A stretch of DNA of 15,139 bases from Phycisphaerales bacterium (GTDB taxonomy: Bacteria > Planctomycetota > Phycisphaerae > Tepidisphaerales > Tepidisphaeraceae): the NCBI GenBank assembly GCA_028288905.1, contig JAQGHJ010000684.1, positions 1-15,139 on the forward strand, given 5' to 3'. A program made the position numbers and the translations under genes. Shown here in pieces: positions 7,291-13,651 of this stretch. Numbering within the stretch: position 1 is the first letter of the stretch; each line of letters opens with the position of its first letter. The notes beneath the pieces are model-generated. The model was not told where the DNA came from and did no database searches. It saw nothing but the letters and a program-made list of their open reading frames with translations.

Positions 7291-7320
7291 CCACGGATGT
7301 CACCAGGGCGCAGCGAATGA
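7291..7320 (+). repeat. Decayed half-copy of the palindromic-element arm
   Basis: CCACGGATGTCA at 7291-7302 is identical to 5763-5774 in the outer arm. The following bases (CCAGGGCGCAGCGAATGA) still resemble the next part of the arm with mismatches. It starts 14 nt after the phosphodiesterase stop. It may be a relic of the same repeat family, but the match is short. The rest of 7277-7554 is non-coding and includes a pyrimidine-rich stretch around 7350-7400. Confidence 0.4.
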
Positions 7321-7494
7321 TGGCGAATGGCGCGTCGTCCGGTCCGCAGGGTCTCCACCTCTCTTCTCACCGCCCCGCCGTCACAACCCTCACCACCTCC
7401 CGATCCCGCCTGGGAAACCACGGGTGTCTTTCGGCCGCCCCGGTTGCCGGTTGGGCGGGCGGCCGGCCGTGCCGAAGCTTAGCGGGGGTCGGCC

Positions 7495-7509
7495 GCCCGA
7501 CGATCGGGC
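7495..7509 (+). other. Small leader hairpin upstream of the aminotransferase
   Basis: GCCCGA (7495-7500) and TCGGGC (7504-7509) form a perfect 6-bp stem with the loop CGA, 45 nt before the ATG. The 12 bases GGCCGCCCGACG around it also occur in the hairpin upstream of the phosphodiesterase gene (6062-6073). No convincing promoter was found nearby. Confidence 0.35.
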
Positions 7510-7554
7510 ACGCCGCCGCCCGCCGACCCGCGCCACCGCCGAGGGAACAAGCCG

Positions 7555-8928
7555 ATGGTCCTCCGCACCGCCCCCGTCCCTGCCGCTTCGCCGGCCGACG
7601 CCGCCCCGTCCGCCCCCGCCGTCCGGTCCTACGCCCGGTCGCGGGCGCTGCAGCGGCGGGCGCACGAGCTGATCCCCGGCGGGGCCCACACGTACGCCAA
7701 GGGGGACGACCAGTTCCCGGAGGACGCCCCGGCGTTCATGGCCCGCGGGCTCGGGTGCCACGCGTGGGACGTCGACGGGAACGAGTTCGTCGAGTACGGG
7801 ATCGGGCTCCGGTCCGTCACGCTCGGGCACGCGTACGAGCCGGTCATCCGGGCGGCGGCCGCGGCCATGCCGATGGGGGCGAACTTCACCCGCCCGCACG
7901 CGATCGAGGTCGAGGCGGCCGAGGCCGTCCTGAGCCTCGTCGGGCAGGACATGATCAAGTTCTCGAAGCACGGGTCCGACGCCGTGACGGCCGCCGTGAA
8001 GCTCAGCCGGGCGTTCACCGGCCGGGACGTGGTCGCCGTCTGCTCCGACCACCCGTTCTTCGCCGTCGACGACTGGTTCATCGGCACGACGGCGATGAAC
8101 GCCGGCATCCCGCTCGCCACCCAGCAGTTGGTCGTGAAGTTCAAGTACAACGACCTTCCGGGCCTACAGGCGCTGTTCGACCAGTACCCGGACCGGATCG
8201 CCTGCGTCGTCATGGAGGCCGAGAACGGCGAGGCCCCGGCCCCGGGCTACCTCCAGGCCGTCCACGACGCCTGTAAGCGGAACGGCGCGCTGTGGGTGCT
8301 GGACGAGATCATCACCGGGTTCCGCTGGCACACCGGCGGGGCCCAGGCGTACCACGGGGTGAAGCCGGACCTGTGCTCGTTCGGCAAGGCGATGGCGAAC
8401 GGCTTCAGCGTGTCGGCGCTGTGCGGCCGGCGGGACGTGATGGAGCAGGGCGGGCTGCGGTCCGACCGCAAGCGGGTGTTCGCTCTCAGCACGACGCACG
8501 GCGGCGAGACCCACGCGCTGGCCGCCTGCATCGCCACGGTCGAGGCGTACAAGACGCAGGACGTGGTGGGCCGGATCTGGCGGGCCGGGCAGCGGCTGGC
8601 CGACGGCATCAACCGAATCGTCGCGTCGCTGAAGATCGGCGAGCACTTCTACCTGATCAACAAGCCGTGCGCCCTGATCTACGTGACGAAGGACGCGGCC
8701 GGGGAGCGGAGCCAGGCGTTCCGCACGCTGTTCCTGCAGGAGATGGTCGACCGCGGGTTCGTCTGTCCGAACCTGATCGTGTCGGCCGCCCACACGGACG
8801 CCGACATCGACCGCACGGTCGAGGCGGTCGGCGAGTCGCTGGAGGTGTACAAGAAGGCGTTGGAAAACGGCGTCGAGCCGTACCTGCGCGGCCGGCCGGT
8901 GAAGCCGGTGGCGCGGGCGTACAACTAA
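7555..8928 (+). CDS. Class III PLP aminotransferase, glutamate-1-semialdehyde 2,1-aminomutase-like
   Basis: Encodes 457 residues. The ATG at 7555 has GAGGGA (7541-7546) at 8 nt. It is a PLP-dependent fold-type I enzyme: the N-terminal segment LIPGGAHTYAKG matches the aminomutase group, WDVDGNEFVEYGIGL is the class III opening motif, HGSDAVTAAVKLSRAFTG is the cofactor phosphate region, D250-E251 in WVLDEIITGFR contact the pyridine ring, and the Schiff-base lysine is K268 in SFGKAMANGFSVSAL. True HemL proteins usually have SGTEA and a shorter N-terminus. The HGSDA version and the length here are closer to aminotransferases of sugar or secondary metabolism, so the substrate is left open and no hem symbol is given. 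No other tetrapyrrole or sugar-nucleotide gene is next to it. The 25-residue Ala/Pro-rich N-terminus could be longer than native if a later start is used. Confidence 0.9.
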   Translation: MVLRTAPVPAASPADAAPSAPAVRSYARSRALQRRAHELIPGGAHTYAKGDDQFPEDAPAFMARGLGCHAWDVDGNEFVEYGIGLRSVTLGHAYEPVIRAAAAAMPMGANFTRPHAIEVEAAEAVLSLVGQDMIKFSKHGSDAVTAAVKLSRAFTGRDVVAVCSDHPFFAVDDWFIGTTAMNAGIPLATQQLVVKFKYNDLPGLQALFDQYPDRIACVVMEAENGEAPAPGYLQAVHDACKRNGALWVLDEIITGFRWHTGGAQAYHGVKPDLCSFGKAMANGFSVSALCGRRDVMEQGGLRSDRKRVFALSTTHGGETHALAACIATVEAYKTQDVVGRIWRAGQRLADGINRIVASLKIGEHFYLINKPCALIYVTKDAAGERSQAFRTLFLQEMVDRGFVCPNLIVSAAHTDADIDRTVEAVGESLEVYKKALENGVEPYLRGRPVKPVARAYN

Positions 8929-8930
8929 AA

Positions 8931-8947
8931 CCGCCCACCTACGGCGG
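8931..8947 (+). terminator. Weak hairpin after the aminotransferase
   Basis: CCGCC (8931-8935) pairs with GGCGG (8943-8947) just after the TAA stop. The stem is only 5 bp and has no T-tract, so it is a poor terminator by itself. The long palindrome that follows may do the job. Confidence 0.3.
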
Positions 8948-8958
8948 GACCGGAAAAA

Positions 8959-9048
8959 GTCGCCCACGAATGCACACGAATCGTCACGAATGGGAGCAGG
9001 GTCGGCCTGCCTCCCATTCGTGACGATTCGTGTGCATTCGTGGGCGAC
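8959..9048. repeat. Perfect 38-bp inverted repeat with 10-nt periodic CACGAAT
   Basis: Arms 8959-8996 and 9011-9048 are perfectly complementary around a 14-nt spacer that can pair further (GCAGG with CCTGC). Each arm carries CACGAAT three times at an exact 10-nt period (8966, 8976, 8986). It lies between the convergent aminotransferase and membrane-protein genes. On the minus strand the stem is followed by TTTTT (8954-8958), so for the minus-strand pair it has the full form of an intrinsic terminator; the plus strand lacks a T-run. It may be an interspersed repeat recruited as terminator. Confidence 0.85.
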
Positions 9049-9070
9049 GCGTTGGGCTTCGGAGATTGGT

Positions 9071-9751
9071 TCAGATCGCCTCGGCCGGCGCGACCTTCGC
9101 CTCGATCGACTTCAGGATCGCGGTCGTCGGCCCCTGTTGGTACAGGGCGTCGTCAAGCTTAACCGTGCCGCGGGTCACCCGGCCGGCGGGGGTTGGGGCG
9201 TCGAGCTCGTACCCGAGGTACGCGATCCCCTTGCGGTCCCACCGGGTCTTGTCGATCGTCCGGATCGCGTCGAGCGGGACCGGCGGGTGGCCCGGGGCGT
9301 GCAGCACGTCGTCGGCCAGCCGGTATCGCCCGCGCGACTGGCGGTAGAAGAACGCGAACGCCAACAGCCCCAGCGGCGGCAGCACGTACCCGAGCGTCTT
9401 CTGGATCTGGATGTCTAGGTCGCTGTGCTTGGCCTTGCCGGCCTTGCGGGCCTCGACCGCGTCGGCCTCGCCCTTGGCGTCGCCCCGGGCCCGGGCCGCG
9501 TCGACCTGCGCGGTCAGGGCGTCGTAACGGGCGTTCTCCTTCGGGTACCCGACGTACCCGTCGTACAGGAAGTACAGCCCGGCCACCACGATCAACACGG
9601 GGATCAGCACGCACCGCTTGACGAAGTGGCCGACGTCGCGGTTCGCGACGATCTCGCCGTCGCCCGCGGGCGGTGTGGCGGTCTGGTCGGTGGCGGCCGT
9701 CGAGGCGGACGGATTGGGGGACAGAAGGCTCGGGTCCGCGTCGTCAGTCAT
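9071..9751 (-). CDS. Two-helix membrane protein of unknown function
   Basis: Encodes 226 residues. The start at 9751 is an ATG whose ATGA overlaps the stop of the upstream small gene by 4 nt, which indicates translational coupling. An N-terminal Ser/Thr/Pro/Ala-rich tail (1-40) is followed by membrane segment 1 at about 46-66 (CVLIPVLIVVAGLYFLYDGY), then a charged Ala/Lys/Asp-rich helical stretch (about 70-115, possible coiled coil), membrane segment 2 at about 119-137 (LGYVLPPLGLLAFAFFY), and a C-terminal globular part (about 140-226) of mixed strands and a final helix. The tail has the look of a PH-like membrane-associated domain, which is a guess from strand pattern only. I do not recognise the family. 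The gene is followed by the T5-tailed palindrome at 8959-9048. Confidence 0.85.
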   Translation of the reverse strand: MTDDADPSLLSPNPSASTAATDQTATPPAGDGEIVANRDVGHFVKRCVLIPVLIVVAGLYFLYDGYVGYPKENARYDALTAQVDAARARGDAKGEADAVEARKAGKAKHSDLDIQIQKTLGYVLPPLGLLAFAFFYRQSRGRYRLADDVLHAPGHPPVPLDAIRTIDKTRWDRKGIAYLGYELDAPTPAGRVTRGTVKLDDALYQQGPTTAILKSIEAKVAPAEAI

Positions 9752-10005
9752 GAATGGAGTTCCTCGCCGGTTGCATCGCCGTCGGTCTCGCGGGCCGAGG
9801 CCTCGCAGGCAGCGGCCACGTCCCGTAGCGCGGCGGCGGCCGCGGCCAGCGCCGCGACGCCCCGCGCCCGGTCGGCGTCGTTCAGCGCTTGCGACCGCGG
9901 GAGCACCAGGTCGTTAAGGAGGGCGTCGAGCTGCCCCGCCACCACACCGGCCCGCCCGCCCGCGGCGCGGAGGATGTCGGGGGCGTTTTGCGGGACGTCA
10001 GGCAC
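9748..10005 (-). CDS. Small Ala-rich helical protein, coupled to the membrane protein
   Basis: Encodes 85 residues if translation starts at the GTG at 10005. I prefer this start because a good promoter (10016-10043) ends 10 nt before it and the terminator of the neighbouring gene lies just upstream. An ATG at 10107 would give 119 residues, but its first 34 look non-coding and run through that terminator. The protein is almost all helix: QLDALLNDLVL then an alanine run (AALAAAAAALRDVAAACEA). It has no signal peptide and no recognised domain. Its TGA overlaps the ATG of the membrane-protein gene, so the two are probably made together and may interact. Existence as a gene rests on the overlap and promoter. 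Confidence 0.6.
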   Translation of the reverse strand: MPDVPQNAPDILRAAGGRAGVVAGQLDALLNDLVLPRSQALNDADRARGVAALAAAAAALRDVAAACEASARETDGDATGEELHS

Positions 10006-10015
10006 AAAGGCCAGG

Positions 10016-10043
10016 ATTCTAACGCGGCCGGCCCAGCCGTCAC
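10016..10043 (-). promoter_or_regulatory. Sigma-70-like promoter of the small gene/membrane protein pair
   Basis: On the minus strand, GTGACG (10043-10038; 4 of 6 to consensus) and TAGAAT (10021-10016; 5 of 6) have a 16-bp spacer. The predicted transcription start falls about 4 nt before the GTG at 10005, so the message would be almost leaderless. Confidence 0.55.
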
Positions 10044-10050
10044 GCCGGTG

Positions 10051-10125
10051 AAAACGAAAACGCCCCGGCGAGGCGACGGCCCCGGCGTGATGCCACGCTC
10101 GAACCATCGCCCCGCCGGGGCCTCG
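10051..10125 (-). terminator. Intrinsic terminator, minus strand
   Basis: On the minus strand an imperfect stem pairs CGAGGC-CCCGGCG (from 10125) with CGCCGGG and GCCTCG (10087-10081 and 10074-10069). After a short GC stretch comes TTTTCGTTTT (10060-10051). It follows the stop of the gene ending at 10196 by about 70 nt and precedes the next promoter, so it separates the two minus-strand transcripts. Confidence 0.65.
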
Positions 10126-10171
10126 CTTGGTAGGACCTTTCGATCAAGACGGCTGATCGCGGTCGCCGTAG

Positions 10172-10188
10172 GGCCGGCTGTGCCGGCC
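10172..10188 (-). terminator. GC-rich hairpin right after the stop of the 251-residue gene
   Basis: GGCCGGC and GCCGGCC form a perfect 7-bp stem with a 3-nt loop, beginning 8 nt after the TGA at 10198-10196. It has no T-run. It probably acts as a 3'-end stabiliser or first pause ahead of the stronger terminator at 10051-10125. Confidence 0.5.
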
Positions 10189-10195
10189 GTTGGCC

Positions 10196-10951
10196 TCACG
10201 ACCGCGACGAGATCGCCGCGCTGATCGGCTTGAGGATCTTCGAGCACACGTGCGTCTCGCACAGCTCCTCGGCCTTCTCGGCCATCTTCGCGAACATCGC
10301 GTCCAACGGCTCCTTCGGGCGGTCGCCCCAGTACCGGCGGACGATCAGGTACACGCTGATCACGTCGTCGCTGTAGTCCCCGGTCCGCACCTGATAGCTG
10401 TTCGTCCGCGTCACCACGTCGATCCGCGCCTGCATCCGGCAGTCGTCGCTCAGCGCGACCGTCACGCTCGGCTGGAAGTCGACCGCCTTCGCCCCCGACT
10501 CCTCCGTCAGGCACGTCAGCGGGCTCTGGGGGTACAGGCTCTCGGCGATGATCTCGTCGTGGTTCCCGCCGAACGTCAGGTCGAACCCGAACAGCACGTC
10601 CAGGTAGTCGATCTCCAACGGGCTGATCCCGAGGTGGTGCGGGGCCATGTCCAGCACGAGCGAGTGCATCCGGACGGCCTCCTCGACCGTGCCCGGGTTC
10701 ACGTGCCCGCTCGTCAGCCGCCGCTGCTCCAGGCTCGTCCAGCGGTAGCTGGGGGCGCTGCGGTCCTCCTCGAGGCTGTACTCGGAGCTGTCGGCGTTCT
10801 TCCGGAACCGGGTGAGGTTCGGGTACGCCTTGCCGAGCCGCTCGAAGAAGTGCAACAGCGTGTCGCGTCCGTGCGGCAACGGCAGTTGCGACCCGAGTCG
10901 CATGTTGACGTAGAAGTCGTCACAGTAGGTGGAGTAAGGCTGATTCGTCAT
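10196..10951 (-). CDS. Conserved planctomycete-type protein of unknown function
   Basis: Encodes 251 residues from the ATG at 10951, which has GGGAG nine bases upstream. An ATG at 10960 is too close to that site and a still longer frame to 11050 has no ribosome site. The N-terminal part (MTNQPYSTYCDDFYVNMRLGS) and LPHGRDTLLHFFERLGKAYPNLTRFRK recall a conserved cytoplasmic family I have seen only in planctomycetes. This is from memory, not a search. No signal peptide or membrane segment is present. The middle (LVLDMAPHHLGISPLEIDYLDVLFGFDLTFGGNHDEII) and the C-terminal strand series (RIDVVTRTNSYQVRTGDYSDDVISVYLIVRRYWG) suggest an alpha/beta or beta-rich fold. No catalytic motif is recognised. 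The gene has its own terminators downstream and a 235-nt gap upstream, so it is probably transcribed alone. Confidence 0.88.
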   Translation of the reverse strand: MTNQPYSTYCDDFYVNMRLGSQLPLPHGRDTLLHFFERLGKAYPNLTRFRKNADSSEYSLEEDRSAPSYRWTSLEQRRLTSGHVNPGTVEEAVRMHSLVLDMAPHHLGISPLEIDYLDVLFGFDLTFGGNHDEIIAESLYPQSPLTCLTEESGAKAVDFQPSVTVALSDDCRMQARIDVVTRTNSYQVRTGDYSDDVISVYLIVRRYWGDRPKEPLDAMFAKMAEKAEELCETHVCSKILKPISAAISSRS

Positions 10952-11186
10952 GAAAAGCATCTCCCGCTCGGCCCCGGACGGCGGATCCTCCGCCACAACG
11001 AGGCACACGTCAGCTATCGGCAGGTGCGGCCCAGAATATCGAGTCCGCACTTGACCCGACAGCTAAACGATGACTAGTAACGCGCGGTTCGACCGGCCCC
11101 GGAAACGTAGGGCTGAGCCCGGTTGGTGCCGAAACGGCCGTAGTGTAGTTGGGTCCGCCATCGCGGTCGGGCCCGTCCCGCTCGCT
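10952..11186 (-). other. Intergenic leader region, no gene
   Basis: This 235-nt space between two minus-strand genes probably holds the promoter of the 251-residue gene. Candidates on the minus strand are a TATTCT-like -10 near 11040 and TACACT near 11146. Neither has a good -35, so no promoter is called. The frames crossing it look non-coding. Confidence 0.4.
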
Positions 11187-13505
11187 TCACCGGATTGGTC
11201 CGCCGGCCATCACCTCGTCCCACGATTTCGCCCGGATGACGCCCAGGTACGGCACCATCGCCGCCGCCTCGCCGGGTGTGCCGAGCGCCTTGTACAGGTG
11301 CCAGATCGGCTTGGGGCCGAGCGGGTCCTGCGGGTCGTCGGGGAACCGCCGCAGGCCGATCCGCAGCCCGCCCTCGCCGCGGTTGTCGACCCAGTTGTGA
11401 TATTGGAACGCCTCGATCGACTTGAGCCGCTCGACCTTCGCCCACGCGAACGCGAGCCCGGCCGCCTGGTCCCGCAGGCTCGCCTCGGAGTAGTCCGGCG
11501 AGTTCAAACCCTGTTCAGTCAGGTGAATGGTCCGCGCCCGCTCGCCGCGGAACATCGCCCGCGGCTGCCGCGCCCAGGCGTCGAGCACCTCCAGGTTCTT
11601 GAACGTCACCTTCGGCGTGTCGAGCGAATAGGTCGCCTGCGTGTCCTCCCACACCCGCGGCTTGCCGAGGTTCTGCGGGTACGGGTGGTGGGCGAGCGCC
11701 CAGTCGAAGTCCCCCTCCGCCCGGCCGAACGCCAGCAGCAGGTCCAGTAGGTTCCGCCCGCCGTACCACCGCGGGTCGCCGGGGTCCGCCCAGTGGTGGG
11801 TGAGCGAGATGAACGCCTTGGCGTTCGGGTCGTGCCCGCGGGCGACGAGGTGCGCGACCCGCATCGACCGGTGGTACAGGTCCAAGTAGGTGCGGGCCGA
11901 CTTCTCGCCGGCGTTCGTCCAGACCCACCCGGCGTCGACCTCGTTGTGCAGGATGTAGTGGTGGATCCGCCCGTACTTCTCGTCCGGCCGACTGTACCGG
12001 CGGGCCAGGAACTCCAGGGCGGCGGCGTAGGCCTCGCACCCGTCGCGGCTCGTAAAGTTGGGCATCGTGAAGATGCCGCTCGGGTCCGCGTCCGGGTGGG
12101 CGACGAGCGCCGGGAACGACCCGGCCGGGGCACCGCGCGGCGGCGGGATCAGGATGATCGCCGACACGACGATGCCCCGCCGGGCGGCCGCGAGCATCGT
12201 CTGGTCGAACCCGGCGACGGCCCCGTCGTCCGACCACCACGTCCGGCCGGCGTAGTCGAACGGTGTCCGCCCCGCCCCGCCGTCGGCCCGCACCACCGCC
12301 GTGATCGGCACGTTTACTGTGACCGCCCCGACGTCCAGGTCGTCGAGGTCGGACTCCAGCCGGCCAGCCCCGAACCCGCCAATGCCCTTCATTGACCTCG
12401 GCGTGACCGCCGGCGGCGCGTCGGCCGGGGCCGATACGTCGTCCGCCCAGTGGGCGGAGGACAAGGCGGTGAGCGCCAACGACGGCCGAGGCGACGAGGA
12501 CGGCGGTGAGAGCGGCGACGCCGGAGGGCCCGACGATCCCGTCGCCGGGTTCTCGCGCGCCACCGCCCACCGCGACAGCAGCCGATCGTGCGGCCGGCCG
12601 TCGAGCGGGACGAGCCGGTCGATCGCGACCGCGAACCGACCGTCCGGCCCGGCCGCCACCGGCACGCGGGCGACGGCCGACGCCAGGTCCGTCGGGTCGC
12701 CCCACAGCGGCACCTCGACCAGCACCACCCCCGCCGCGGCGGCCCCGGCATCGCCGAGCGTCCCCTCGATCCGGACCCGCGCGGCGTCGACCCGGACGGC
12801 CGTCACCGCCGCCGGCGTCGGGGCCGCCGCCAGGTACGTGGCCAGCCGGGCGTCGAGTGCCACGTCGGCCGCCCGCTTGGCGTCACGGGCCGCGTCGGCC
12901 TGCCGCTCGGGGTCGGTCCTCGGGCGGAGGGTGAGGGACCGCAGGCGGACGGTCCGGTTCGGCCGGGTGCCGAGGTCGATCCGCAGCCCGCGGAGCGGTC
13001 CCTTCGCCCCGGCCAGCAGCGGCCGCAGGTCGACCGCGTGCGTGGTCCACCCCTGGGCCACGCTCAGCCCCGGCCCGCTGACGGAAGCGGGCCGCGGCCC
13101 GGTCGGGTTGGTGAACACCTCCAGCGAGTTGGTGCCGGTCTGGCTGAAGTACTCGAACGCCAGCACGGTGGCCGCGCCCGGTCCGGCGACGGCTGCGGCG
13201 GCGTCAGGCCCGACGACGTCCAGCGGCTTGCCGCCGGCCGGCTCGACCAGCACGTACGGGTCCCGACCGGTCGTCCGAACCTCCGTTACGCCCGGCTCCG
13301 GGCGGGTCAGTTCGACGTCGTGTGCCCCTCGGTCAACGACCGTCAGCAAAACGGCCCCGTCGTCCGTCGGGGCGGCGACCGCAGGCGATGGGCAGTGGGC
13401 AGCGATCAACGCGAGGACGGCGAGGCACACGGCGGTTCTGGAGCCGGACGGGGCAAGGCGGCGGAGCGAGGGAGGGACGCGAACGGACGGGTCGGGTCGA
13501 CTCAT
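11187..13505 (-). CDS. Secreted DUF5722-type protein, putative TIM-barrel glycosidase
   Basis: Encodes 772 residues from the ATG at 13505. An in-frame GTG at 13526 would add 7 residues. The N-terminus is a Sec signal: Arg-rich start, core AVCLAVLALIAA (about 25-36) and a likely cut after AVAA near residue 45. A beta-sandwich-like region follows to about 350, rich in Val/Arg/Asp strands (VRLRSLTLRP; RIDLGTRPNR). The C-terminal half matches the DUF5722 style: MKGIGGFGAGRLESD, FDYAGRTWW, YILHNEVDAGWVW, ISLTHHWADP, FDWALAHHPYPQN, HLTEQGLNSPDYSE and EAFQYHNWVDN. E522 in HNEVD and E664 in LTEQG sit where the acid/base and nucleophile of clan GH-A glycosidases sit (ends of strands 4 and 7), so retaining glycosidase activity is plausible. 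Substrate unknown. Family name is from memory; the enzymatic role is inference. Confidence 0.88.
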   Translation of the reverse strand: MSRPDPSVRVPPSLRRLAPSGSRTAVCLAVLALIAAHCPSPAVAAPTDDGAVLLTVVDRGAHDVELTRPEPGVTEVRTTGRDPYVLVEPAGGKPLDVVGPDAAAAVAGPGAATVLAFEYFSQTGTNSLEVFTNPTGPRPASVSGPGLSVAQGWTTHAVDLRPLLAGAKGPLRGLRIDLGTRPNRTVRLRSLTLRPRTDPERQADAARDAKRAADVALDARLATYLAAAPTPAAVTAVRVDAARVRIEGTLGDAGAAAAGVVLVEVPLWGDPTDLASAVARVPVAAGPDGRFAVAIDRLVPLDGRPHDRLLSRWAVARENPATGSSGPPASPLSPPSSSPRPSLALTALSSAHWADDVSAPADAPPAVTPRSMKGIGGFGAGRLESDLDDLDVGAVTVNVPITAVVRADGGAGRTPFDYAGRTWWSDDGAVAGFDQTMLAAARRGIVVSAIILIPPPRGAPAGSFPALVAHPDADPSGIFTMPNFTSRDGCEAYAAALEFLARRYSRPDEKYGRIHHYILHNEVDAGWVWTNAGEKSARTYLDLYHRSMRVAHLVARGHDPNAKAFISLTHHWADPGDPRWYGGRNLLDLLLAFGRAEGDFDWALAHHPYPQNLGKPRVWEDTQATYSLDTPKVTFKNLEVLDAWARQPRAMFRGERARTIHLTEQGLNSPDYSEASLRDQAAGLAFAWAKVERLKSIEAFQYHNWVDNRGEGGLRIGLRRFPDDPQDPLGPKPIWHLYKALGTPGEAAAMVPYLGVIRAKSWDEVMAGGPIR

Positions 13506-13514
13506 GAGCCGCCC

Positions 13515-13520
13515 GTTGTA
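13515..13520 (-). promoter_or_regulatory. Possible -10 element of the DUF5722 gene
   Basis: TACAAC on the minus strand ends 9 nt before the ATG at 13505, nearly the same spacing as the TAGAAT box of the gene starting at 10005. Only a weak -35 (GTGGCG, 3 of 6) lies 17 nt upstream. If used, the message would be leaderless. No strong ribosome site precedes this ATG, which is consistent. Confidence 0.3.
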
Positions 13521-13547
13521 CTGCACCAGCCCTCAGCCGCCACCCCC

Positions 13548-13560
13548 GCCCCTTCGGGGC
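13548..13560. other. Short hairpin in the gap between minus-strand genes
   Basis: GCCCC TTC GGGGC is a perfect 5-bp stem. It has no T-run and lies about 92 nt past the stop of the 13652 gene, so a terminator role is doubtful. The rest of 13506-13651 shows no gene. Confidence 0.25.
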
Positions 13561-13651
13561 TCATGACCGGCATTCGGCGCGCGTTGACCTCCGCCCTCCC
13601 GACACCCGCTCTACCGCCATCGTTCGATCGGCCCCATTCCCGCCGCGCCCG

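Noticed and set aside
3803..7303. A 1166-residue open frame on the minus strand
   Set aside because: It runs antisense to the amylase and phosphodiesterase genes and straight through the palindromic element. Its translation is Arg/Pro/Val-rich low-complexity with no domain. It is open only because GC-rich codons on the other strand avoid stops.
8959..9048. A short CRISPR array, because of the regularly spaced repeats
   Set aside because: The repeats are 7 nt with 3-nt spacing and arranged as a palindrome. There are no spacer-length unique segments and no cas genes.
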